From Spirochaeta_B sp964398645 (GTDB lineage: Bacteria; Spirochaetota; Spirochaetia; DSM-27196; DSM-8902): 25,646 bases of DNA. The notes under the pieces were generated by a model, which did not search any database, was not told where the DNA came from, and saw only the letters and a program-made list of their open reading frames with translations. A program made the position numbers and the translations under genes. The first letter of the stretch is position 1. Every line of letters begins with the position of its first letter. Location: NCBI GenBank assembly GCA_964398645.1, contig CAYNNU010000009.1, forward strand, positions 1 through 25,646, written 5' to 3'. Positions 16,681 to 23,090 of the stretch are shown here, one piece after another.

Positions 16681-16904
16681 AAAACGGATTCATGCTCATA
16701 GATGCAGCTGTGTGCCTACTGATACTCCTTGTTGCAACTGCGGCAATTTTCATGGGAATTGCACAAGGAATTATTCACATACAAAAAATGGAGAATGCGA
16801 TCTTTGAAAGCCAGCAGCCTCATAGAGACAGTATGGGCCATGGCGTCAATCGTACTACTTTTTGCAGTAGCAATAACTACATTTCGATTTTCGCTTTCAT
16901 TTAG
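16674..16904 (+). CDS. very short minor pseudopilin (GspI-like)
   Basis: 76 residues. AGGAG (16660-16664) is well placed before ATG 16674, which overlaps the gspG stop. The N-terminus is a prepilin signal, KNG|FMLIDAAV, with Asp instead of Glu at +5, followed by a ~20-residue hydrophobic helix. After FESQQ the sequence turns into Arg/His/Asn/Cys-rich residues with no pilin-like pattern, and the last ~36 codons lie over the start of the next gene in another frame. Position suggests GspI (or GspH). It may be a true minimal pseudopilin or the remains of a gene whose 3' part was deleted. Confidence 0.6.
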   Translation: MVKNGFMLIDAAVCLLILLVATAAIFMGIAQGIIHIQKMENAIFESQQPHRDSMGHGVNRTTFCSSNNYISIFAFI

Positions 16905-17295
16905 CCATATTAAAAACTATGAATTATCAAATACCTTACGCACTGTACAATCAATTTTGGCAATAAGAAAAGAAATTCAACAAGTGCATCCCTTCTTATG
17001 GCAAGAATTGTTAATCATTACATCACAGGAACCAGCAAGAGTATCAATCAACAGCTATGATGGAAATTCAAATATGACTATTACATTGGACTATGCGAAT
17101 GGACAAACACTATTCCAAAGCCCAAAACTATCCTGTCGAATTCCAACAGAAAAAGAAGCCCAAGTGATTACAAATACCTCAGGAATGGCAATTGGAATTC
17201 TTCTTCCTGTTCATTTTCAAACAACGGCAATTTCGTTCCCAATGTATTTTGGGCAGATTTCTTTACTTGGCCCTAGTAAGGAAGAAAAAAAGTGA
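16795..17295 (+). CDS. minor pseudopilin (GspJ-like)
   Basis: 166 residues from ATG 16795. This start gives a prepilin-type leader, MRSLKA|SSLIETVW, with Glu5 kept but Ser rather than Phe at +1, followed by a hydrophobic helix. The frame is open upstream, but those residues are out-of-frame copies of the previous gene. The GGAG nearest the ATG is only one base away, so initiation is poorly explained; a TTG near 16758 is a possible alternative. The soluble part has strand-rich segments (MTITLDYANGQTLF) with weak resemblance to GspJ. The stop overlaps the gspK GTG. The pseudopilin call is good, the letter less so. Confidence 0.7.
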   Translation: MRSLKASSLIETVWAMASIVLLFAVAITTFRFSLSFSHIKNYELSNTLRTVQSILAIRKEIQQVHPFLWQELLIITSQEPARVSINSYDGNSNMTITLDYANGQTLFQSPKLSCRIPTEKEAQVITNTSGMAIGILLPVHFQTTAISFPMYFGQISLLGPSKEEKK

Positions 17296-18275
17296 AAGCA
17301 TGTAGTATTCTCTTTATCCTAGTATGCGCTCTTACTTTGATCATGTACCAACAGAATAGAAATATTATCGCCGGTTTGGCATTAGCAGATAGTTGCGAGC
17401 ACATACATCAATTCAAAATTATGGAGAAGTACCTGGAACTGGTTTTACAAGTGTTGGAAACTGATATTGAAAGAATCGATAGCTTCCATACTGGGATTTA
17501 TCAGATCTTGCCTACCATACAAACACAGGCAAAAAACGATTCAATCGTATTACAAATCCAGGATGTATCTTCTTTAATTCATCCTATCCTAACAGATACA
17601 AATTTATTGCTGGATCCAAATTTTTACTGTCTCTTTCTTCAAGCGAATATGCCAATACAAAGCTTTATTGAAAAAAGAAATCAGGGTGTTCAGATCAACA
17701 ATGAAATGATTTCAGAAGATTATCATCATAAATACTGGAGTACATACTCATTAATAAACCTTAATACCATTGATCTGGCAGTACTAGATATGGTATTGCA
17801 TAACGCCCTCGACCTTCCCTTAGCAGATCAGATATTCCACGATTTCTCACTATTTCGCCAAAGAAGACAAATAATACATGAAAGAGATCTGCTTCGTTTC
17901 AACACGCCTGAGTACAAGGGCTTTCACCGCCTTTTTACAACACAGCCGCAAATCAATATAAATACAGTACCCGAAAAGGTTTTACACGCCTTTATTTTCA
18001 ACTCAACATTTTCAATTCCAAAACCAGCAGATACTTTGTCACGAATACTGCGGCGGCGAACTATTGCTAGCATATCAAAGAATGAAATTCCAACCCTACT
18101 TGGATTAACTGATCCCCACCCTATAGAAAAGTATTTTGGAGATAAAACCTATTTCTGGAAAATTGAGGTTCAAAATGAAAAAAAACGGCTTACTTGCATT
18201 ACAGCAATCCTGCCCCCGGATATCAATAATGGTACGCAATCCCCACCAATCATTGTATCCCGTATTCAGGAATGA
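17292..18275 (+). CDS. gspK: type II secretion minor pseudopilin GspK
   Basis: 327 residues from GTG 17292, which forms GTGA with the previous stop. The short leader and hydrophobic helix (CSILFILVCALTLI) lack Glu5, as is normal for GspK, the pseudopilus tip protein. The helical domain carries two INxNT motifs (INLNT 155-159; ININT 221-225) that mark the GspK alpha-domain, with typical context VPEKVLHAF after the second. It would cap the pseudopilus tip with GspI and GspJ. It overlaps the following gspL-like gene. Confidence 0.88.
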   Translation: MKACSILFILVCALTLIMYQQNRNIIAGLALADSCEHIHQFKIMEKYLELVLQVLETDIERIDSFHTGIYQILPTIQTQAKNDSIVLQIQDVSSLIHPILTDTNLLLDPNFYCLFLQANMPIQSFIEKRNQGVQINNEMISEDYHHKYWSTYSLINLNTIDLAVLDMVLHNALDLPLADQIFHDFSLFRQRRQIIHERDLLRFNTPEYKGFHRLFTTQPQININTVPEKVLHAFIFNSTFSIPKPADTLSRILRRRTIASISKNEIPTLLGLTDPHPIEKYFGDKTYFWKIEVQNEKKRLTCITAILPPDINNGTQSPPIIVSRIQE

Positions 18276-19239
18276 GGTCTTTCCTGCAAAACTACTCACC
18301 AGAACAGAACTGCAAACAATTTTTCTGCAGAGGCCAAAAAGTAACTCCCGCGAAACAGATGAATCCATTGAAAAGGAACTAGAGCTGCTTCATCCGGAAT
18401 TTGATAGAAAAACCAATAGAAGACCCTATTTCTGGTATACACTGCCCCGAAAGAAAAAAAACCGGCGTTCGATAGTCGCTATTGTAAATCATAGTATTAC
18501 ACAAGAAGAACAAAAGCACGCGCTCTCTGCCATACTAGCATCATACATACACAGAGTTCACTTTCCTCAAACCAATTGCTTATCAATTGTATCTACCGGT
18601 TTCTGGGAAAAATATACATTTGATTCGGAAGGAATAGCATCCTGCCAAAGAATTTTCCCAACAGTTTCAGACAACCAAAAAACACAGAGCATTACCATCC
18701 CCTACAAAATATTTCGTTCTGCCTGCATTTTTCAGGAAAGAAAAAAACTATCCGTAAGAACCCTCGCAAGCAAAATTGGAATCCATCACCTATGCCTTAT
18801 GATATTCTTACTGATCTTTTGGGGGCAGTCCTACATTAAGGTATATAAATCCAAAAAAGCAATTTCAGCATTACAGTTTGAATGGATGAGAATGAATCCT
18901 TTCAGCATTCCCATCGAGACGATTAACACTTCACTATTAGAAAACAAAGAAGTAACGACAAATCAAAGGTATTGTAACAGGCCGCTTTTCAGTCTAATTG
19001 CCAATGTAATTGATAGTATTGTCGAAAAGAACAGCATCAAAAATATCTATTACACAAGCGAAGGAATGAACATCCAACTGCACAGTTCAAGTCCACTGGA
19101 ATTAGCATCCGCAATCCGGCAACTTCCATTTTTTGAAAAAGTATCACTTTTTTCTATTCGGGGAACTTCTCCTTATGAAACAGAAATACATGCAACTTTG
19201 GCAACAAATGCGATTTTCCTTTTGGGAGATACAGAATGA
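18229..19239 (+). CDS. GspL-like inner-membrane assembly protein
   Basis: 336 residues from ATG 18229; the start is uncertain. ATGs at 18136 and 18178 and a TTG at 18253 are also in frame, all inside gspK except for the last ~20 bases. A ~180-residue cytoplasmic part is followed by one membrane helix (~183-203, IGIHHLCLMIFLLIFW) and a ~130-residue periplasmic domain. The latter (FSLIANVIDSIVEKNSIKNIYY, then a strand and LELASAIRQLPFFEKV) has the ferredoxin-like pattern of GspL/PilN. GspL links the ATPase to the membrane platform; its cytoplasmic domain is normally larger and actin-like. Position between gspK and the gspM-like gene supports the call. Confidence 0.7.
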   Translation: MVRNPHQSLYPVFRNEVFPAKLLTRTELQTIFLQRPKSNSRETDESIEKELELLHPEFDRKTNRRPYFWYTLPRKKKNRRSIVAIVNHSITQEEQKHALSAILASYIHRVHFPQTNCLSIVSTGFWEKYTFDSEGIASCQRIFPTVSDNQKTQSITIPYKIFRSACIFQERKKLSVRTLASKIGIHHLCLMIFLLIFWGQSYIKVYKSKKAISALQFEWMRMNPFSIPIETINTSLLENKEVTTNQRYCNRPLFSLIANVIDSIVEKNSIKNIYYTSEGMNIQLHSSSPLELASAIRQLPFFEKVSLFSIRGTSPYETEIHATLATNAIFLLGDTE

Positions 19240-20054
19240 AAAAGACCTGCAAACAAAGGAAACTGGTAATCACAGCAGGTATATATTCAATACTCCTTAC
19301 ATTGATACTGTATTCCCAATTCACTCTATCCGAAGCAAACACACAGTACCAACTTTACTTTCAAAAAAACTGGAACCAACACGTGTTATTACAAAACAAG
19401 GAGCAAATCTTTTTTGAATGGTTGCAAAACAAAAAAATACTACTAGAGCTTTCTCACAATCAAAATGCAGAATTTCAATTAGAAACAGTAAATCATTCAC
19501 AGGCAAATATGTTTTACCTAATAAAAAACAACAATTTATATATTGAAAATTGGAAAGCAAACACCCCTGAAGAATCACATGGAATACTATCTGTTTCCGG
19601 ACTGGTTCAAAATATCCTTGCTTTCCTACACGAAATTGAGTGCACAAAAGTAAATTGCACAATAACTCAACTTGAAATTCAAAAAGCAAACGAAAGTCGC
19701 TACAACCTACACTTGTATGTTGATTATGATTTACACGATGAGCAATATGAATCAACAAAACAAATTCATCTACCCATAATCAATACAAGCCCAGCCATAC
19801 TAGCTTTGTATTTTTTCTCAGAAAAACCAATTACTACCGCAATTGAGCATGAAGCAATGAATTCCCAAGAAATACAGCCACAACAGGATACGCCATCTTC
19901 AGAGCTTTCGTATATTGGTTCTATTGAAACAAAAAATGAAAACCCCGCTAACGAAACTGTATTCTTTTTTAGAAACAAAGCTGATGGAAAAATTCTTGCA
20001 ATAAATAGTTCAGAATACCCCAAAGCCGATAACTGGATCGATGATCGCCCATGA
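19236..20054 (+). CDS. GspM/PilO-like protein with a possible GspC/PilP-like C-terminal domain
   Basis: 272 residues; ATG 19236 overlaps the previous stop as ATGA. A basic N-terminus, one membrane helix (~11-31), a coiled-coil-like stretch and a ferredoxin-like domain (~115-185, with SGLVQNILAFLHEIE and LHLYVDYDL) match GspM/PilO. After a polar linker, residues ~222-268 (SELSYIGSIETKN, VFFFRNKADGKILAI) resemble the homology-region fold of GspC/PilP, which contacts the secretin N0 domain. No separate gspC is present in the operon, so a GspM-GspC-like fusion would complete the inner-to-outer membrane link. The M/PilO call is good; the C-terminal assignment is inference. Confidence 0.7.
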   Translation: MKKTCKQRKLVITAGIYSILLTLILYSQFTLSEANTQYQLYFQKNWNQHVLLQNKEQIFFEWLQNKKILLELSHNQNAEFQLETVNHSQANMFYLIKNNNLYIENWKANTPEESHGILSVSGLVQNILAFLHEIECTKVNCTITQLEIQKANESRYNLHLYVDYDLHDEQYESTKQIHLPIINTSPAILALYFFSEKPITTAIEHEAMNSQEIQPQQDTPSSELSYIGSIETKNENPANETVFFFRNKADGKILAINSSEYPKADNWIDDRP

Positions 20055-20518
20055 AATATCTTGCAATCCTTCAATTCATTTTCTGGTTGGATGCAATAGT
20101 ATTAAGCATTCATGACATTCAACACCACAGCATTCCAGTCAGGTTCTTCCTTGGCATAAGTCTTTCTTGCTTTTTTTTGCGCATCATTTTTGCACAAGAT
20201 TCAATTATTGCCATTTGTACAGAAACCGCAATGTTACTGTTCCTATGTATGATTATTTTTCGAATAGCAAAAGACTCAATTGGTTCAGGAGATATTCTCG
20301 TAATCATTCTCACTGCCTTAGCCCTTGATATGAAGACAGCAATATTTGCCACAGCTACCGGGATCGTACTTGCTGCCATATTCGGAATATCATTAGTGCT
20401 ACTAAAAAAAGCAACAAGAAAGACCCCCATTCCTTGGGTGCCATTCTTTTTTGCCGCAGCAGGGCTCTATTCTGCGGGACAACAATTTAATGCTTTTTTG
20501 CCTTCCTGCTTGCACTAA
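20051..20518 (+). CDS. short prepilin peptidase (A24 aspartic protease domain only)
   Basis: 155 residues; ATG 20051 overlaps the previous stop. Multi-pass membrane protein with both catalytic aspartates of the A24 family: Asp22 in SIHDIQHHSIP and Asp81 in the GSGD motif. It would cleave the leaders of the operon's pseudopilins. The N-terminal N-methyltransferase domain with its CxxC motifs, found in full-length GspO/PilD, is absent. It is the last gene of the secretion block; its final 32 bases overlap the end of the convergent hydrolase gene. Confidence 0.9.
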   Translation: MKYLAILQFIFWLDAIVLSIHDIQHHSIPVRFFLGISLSCFFLRIIFAQDSIIAICTETAMLLFLCMIIFRIAKDSIGSGDILVIILTALALDMKTAIFATATGIVLAAIFGISLVLLKKATRKTPIPWVPFFFAAAGLYSAGQQFNAFLPSCLH

Positions 20519-21431
20519 AAAACAATCCCGCCGCGCTTAATTCAAAATCCAAATCCAACAATTGCCAGTCATCATCAGATAATTGCATATCAACTTTTTT
20601 AACCTGTTCACGCGCATACTGAAAAACTCTTTCAGTACACATTTTTTCTACCTGTGCTGAATCTTCACCCGAACGTAATGCCTGTACCACTTCATCAATC
20701 ACTTTAGCGGAAAAATCAAGCCCTTCATACAATTGATCACAGGCCCCTTTTACATCCTGAATCTCGCCAAAGTGTGTTGGATAGACATGTTCACAGCCTG
20801 CAGCCATTGTTTTCTCGATACTTGTACGAGATAGATCAACATCAAAATCAGTGGGGGGACTACTTATAAACGCAACTGTGCCCTTCCGTTGTAAGGCTGG
20901 ATAACATACCCCAAAAGAATCCCCGGTAAAAATACTACTGCTTTCTTCATCAATAATAGACATATGATGTGAAGCGTGACCAGGAGTATGCAGAAAACGT
21001 AACATTCGCCCATTCCAGTTTATTTCCTCACCATCTGTAACACTGCGAACCCTGTCCTCAGCGACCCCACCAATCTTCCCATATAAACGCTCAAAACGTT
21101 CTTTGCCATACACTTGCTCAGTACCAACAATAAGGCGGGAGGGATCCACAAGATGCCGATGCCCACGAGGATGACAAAGCATCTGTGCATTTGGACATGC
21201 CTCCATTAAGGCAGAACTCCCACCTGCATGATCAAGATGCACATGGGTAACTATTGCATAGTCAACATTTTCAGGTGAAACTCCCACTTCTCGCAATACA
21301 TCCATCATTATTGGAACAGCGTACTGCGTATTATTTTCTATAAATACCGCTCTTCCATTGTGAATAAGCAAATAGGCAGCCGCCAACTGCGGTTGAATGT
21401 ATTGACAGTCAATCGTAATAGGCTGGGTCAT
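20487..21431 (-). CDS. metallo-beta-lactamase fold hydrolase
   Basis: 314 residues. AGGAG lies ~8 bases before its ATG. The metal-binding motif is intact (HVHLDH, His63-x-His65-x-Asp67-His68), followed by HTPGHASHH, FTGDSFG and a later PTHFG. These supply the ligands of a two-metal site, as in glyoxalase II-like and related hydrolases. The C-terminal ~100 residues are helical (VQALRSGEDSAQVEKM). Substrate is unknown. It is downstream of a cyclic-nucleotide-binding gene with a 21-base gap, so the two are likely one unit and its activity may be tied to the same signal. Confidence 0.9.
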   Translation of the reverse strand: MTQPITIDCQYIQPQLAAAYLLIHNGRAVFIENNTQYAVPIMMDVLREVGVSPENVDYAIVTHVHLDHAGGSSALMEACPNAQMLCHPRGHRHLVDPSRLIVGTEQVYGKERFERLYGKIGGVAEDRVRSVTDGEEINWNGRMLRFLHTPGHASHHMSIIDEESSSIFTGDSFGVCYPALQRKGTVAFISSPPTDFDVDLSRTSIEKTMAAGCEHVYPTHFGEIQDVKGACDQLYEGLDFSAKVIDEVVQALRSGEDSAQVEKMCTERVFQYAREQVKKVDMQLSDDDWQLLDLDFELSAAGLFFSASRKAKKH

Positions 21432-21452
21432 TCTGTACTCCTGTTTCGTGAA

Positions 21453-22013
21453 TTAATGGCGAGGGTTTTCCTCACCAATGACTTCATCTAGGCTGGGAAA
21501 CATACTTCGTAAACGTTCCATGTCAGTATCAGTGACCATGGATTCGCGTTGCAAAACAATATCGTCACCCGCTCCCGCTAATTTATTTAGCAGACTAAAA
21601 ATAATGTGACTAAAAATCTTTAATCCTCCATGAGGATGAAATTTACAATAGGCAAATAATTCTTCACGGGTTGTATATAGTAAACGAGCAGGCTGAATAG
21701 CAACTACACGCGCTGTTCTGGCAACATCAAGAAAAATTCCAGCTTCACCAAAAACATCCCCCTGCTCCAAGGTGTTTATAGCTACATCGCTACCATCAGA
21801 AAGCTTGCGCCGAATGGTAACGGCACCCTCAAGCAAAATAAACAGTTCCTTTTCAATATTGCCTTGCTCAATGATCCTATCACCAGTATTGTACTCTCTT
21901 TGCCGACAAATGCGGACAAACTCTGTAAGCTCGTGGTCAGTAAAATACTGAAACATATCTACTGTTCGCAACTCGGCGAAAACTACATCTGCGTCGATAA
22001 GCAAATCTTTCAT
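21453..22013 (-). CDS. cyclic-nucleotide-binding domain protein
   Basis: 186 residues. Residues ~20-130 form a CRP/PKA-type nucleotide-binding beta roll, with YNTGDRIIEQG, FILLEGAV and the phosphate-binding cassette FGEAGIFLDVARTARVVA (Glu90, Arg99, Ala101), so cyclic nucleotide binding is likely. There is no C-terminal helix-turn-helix, so it is not a CRP-type DNA-binding regulator; the tail is helical and ends in GEENPRH. No Shine-Dalgarno precedes its ATG: the bases before it read TATAAT directly up to the start codon. It is divergent from the peptidase gene and leads the hydrolase gene. Confidence 0.88.
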   Translation of the reverse strand: MKDLLIDADVVFAELRTVDMFQYFTDHELTEFVRICRQREYNTGDRIIEQGNIEKELFILLEGAVTIRRKLSDGSDVAINTLEQGDVFGEAGIFLDVARTARVVAIQPARLLYTTREELFAYCKFHPHGGLKIFSHIIFSLLNKLAGAGDDIVLQRESMVTDTDMERLRSMFPSLDEVIGEENPRH

Positions 22014-22064
22014 ATTATATACTTTAGCACACTATGTTCGATTATTACCAGTTTCAATTGCAAT

Positions 22065-22093
22065 TTGCCAGCTTTTTTCAAGTTACCTATGTA
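22065..22093 (+). promoter_or_regulatory. possible promoter for the peptidase gene in the divergent intergenic region
   Basis: TTGCCA (22065-22070) and TATGTA (22088-22093) with a 17-base spacer would start transcription near 22100 and leave the GGAGG ribosome site (22128-22132) in the leader. The -10 is weak (3 of 6). A perfect TTGACA at 22094-22099 lies just downstream, but its best -10 partners would start transcription too close to the ribosome site. Confidence 0.3.
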
Positions 22094-22136
22094 TTGACAC
22101 ATTGCCACGAATGACCATGCTATAGATGGAGGAAAC

Positions 22137-23033
22137 ATGTTTAGTTCAATTCCGGGTATTTCAATAGGCCATTATACAAATGCTACAGCACAAACAGGTT
22201 GTACAGTTATTCTATGCCCCCCAGAAACAATAGGCAGCTGTGATATTTGCGGAAGCTCTCCAGGCAGCCGGGAAACAGGCCTACTTGATCCAACGAAATC
22301 CATGCAGCAGGTAAACGCTATCCTTCTCTCAGGCGGTAGCGCATTCGGCCTTGCCGCCGCTGATGGTGTTGTAAAATATTTACTTGAACAGAACCAAGGA
22401 TATTCAACTCCTTGGGGGCTGGTTCCAATTGTGCCCGCTGCTGTGATTTTTGATTTGAACAAAGGCGATTCTTCAATTCGACCTACCGCGGAAAACGGTT
22501 ATCAGGCATGCTGTGCTGCGAAAGAAAAATCCGATTCTTGCGGCTTAATCGGTGCTGGAACTGGCGCCACAATTGGAAAATGGCAAAATTTTGAAAACAG
22601 AATGGCCGGTGGGCTGGGAACAGCTGAAACAATCGTGGACGACCTTATTGTTTCGGCTGTAGCAGTGGTAAATGCCATTGGCGACATCTACGGAGCTGAC
22701 GGTACAATAATTGCCGGCGCACGCATGAAAGATGGAAGTTTCTGTGCCAAACGTGGTGTACGATACGGAGAAACAAAACTCCCCTTACATACCAATACCA
22801 CACTTGTAACAGTTGCAACAAATGCAATTCTCAACAAAACAGCCGTTTACAATATGTGCAGAAGATCACAAACTGGTATGAGCAGGGCCATCAAACCAGT
22901 ACACACCGCCCACGATGGCGATTGTGTTTTTGGACTTTCAACCAGAAAAGTACAAGCCCCGCTTGAGTTGGTGTTAGAGACAGCAGCTGATGTTACCGCC
23001 CAGGCAATACGGGCGGCTGTAGGCGCAAAGTAA
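22137..23033 (+). CDS. P1/S58 family self-processing peptidase (DmpA-like)
   Basis: 298 residues; GGAGG stands 4 bases before ATG 22137. The N-terminal region carries PGISIGHYT, ILLSGGSAFGLAAADGV and RPTAENGY-type motifs, then GTGATIGKW and a glycine-rich GGLGTA segment. The self-cleavage site typical of the family is visible as HTN|TTLVTVATN, with Thr221 as the predicted new N-terminal nucleophile, so the chain should split into ~24 and ~8 kDa parts. Known members are aminopeptidases and beta-peptidyl or D-amino-acid peptidases; the substrate here cannot be told. It is cytoplasmic (no signal peptide) and divergent from the cyclic-nucleotide gene. Confidence 0.93.
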   Translation: MFSSIPGISIGHYTNATAQTGCTVILCPPETIGSCDICGSSPGSRETGLLDPTKSMQQVNAILLSGGSAFGLAAADGVVKYLLEQNQGYSTPWGLVPIVPAAVIFDLNKGDSSIRPTAENGYQACCAAKEKSDSCGLIGAGTGATIGKWQNFENRMAGGLGTAETIVDDLIVSAVAVVNAIGDIYGADGTIIAGARMKDGSFCAKRGVRYGETKLPLHTNTTLVTVATNAILNKTAVYNMCRRSQTGMSRAIKPVHTAHDGDCVFGLSTRKVQAPLELVLETAADVTAQAIRAAVGAK

Positions 23034-23060
23034 TACATGGAGAACATCAAATACTAATAC

Positions 23061-23089
23061 TTGACAACCGCTGTTATTTTACTTACCGT
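23061..23089 (+). promoter_or_regulatory. promoter-like -35/-10 abutting the phosphatase start
   Basis: A perfect TTGACA (23061-23066) is followed after 17 bases by TACCGT (23084-23089, 3 of 6). Transcription from it would begin near 23096, at the ATG at 23097. No Shine-Dalgarno precedes either candidate ATG (23091, 23097). Confidence 0.3.
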
Positions 23090-23090
23090 T

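Noticed and set aside
16783..16788. A run of six A residues where the two small pseudopilin genes overlap, suggesting a frameshift that fuses them.
   Set aside because: A fusion would join two complete prepilin signals and membrane helices in one chain, which makes no sense for pilin-type proteins. Two separate genes fit better.
16583..16807. Open frame of 74 codons across the end of gspG, considered as the true gspG C-terminus after a frameshift.
   Set aside because: Its translation has no calcium-loop or pilin pattern either, and gspG ends with a normal overlap to the next well-spaced start.
20490..20525. T-run and A-run flanking the convergent gene ends, possibly a two-way terminator.
   Set aside because: The sequence between does not form a balanced stem; pairing is nearly all A-T. 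I could not support a hairpin.
22056..22065. Perfect 10-base palindrome AATTGCAATT in the divergent intergenic region, possibly an operator.
   Set aside because: A palindrome of this size is fairly likely by chance in 120 bases of AT-rich DNA, and there is no second copy or longer symmetry.
22094..22126. Perfect TTGACA followed by an extended-type TGCTATAGA before the peptidase gene.
   Set aside because: The spacer would be 21 bases and the transcript would start after the GGAGG ribosome site, making that site useless. Another pair upstream fits better.
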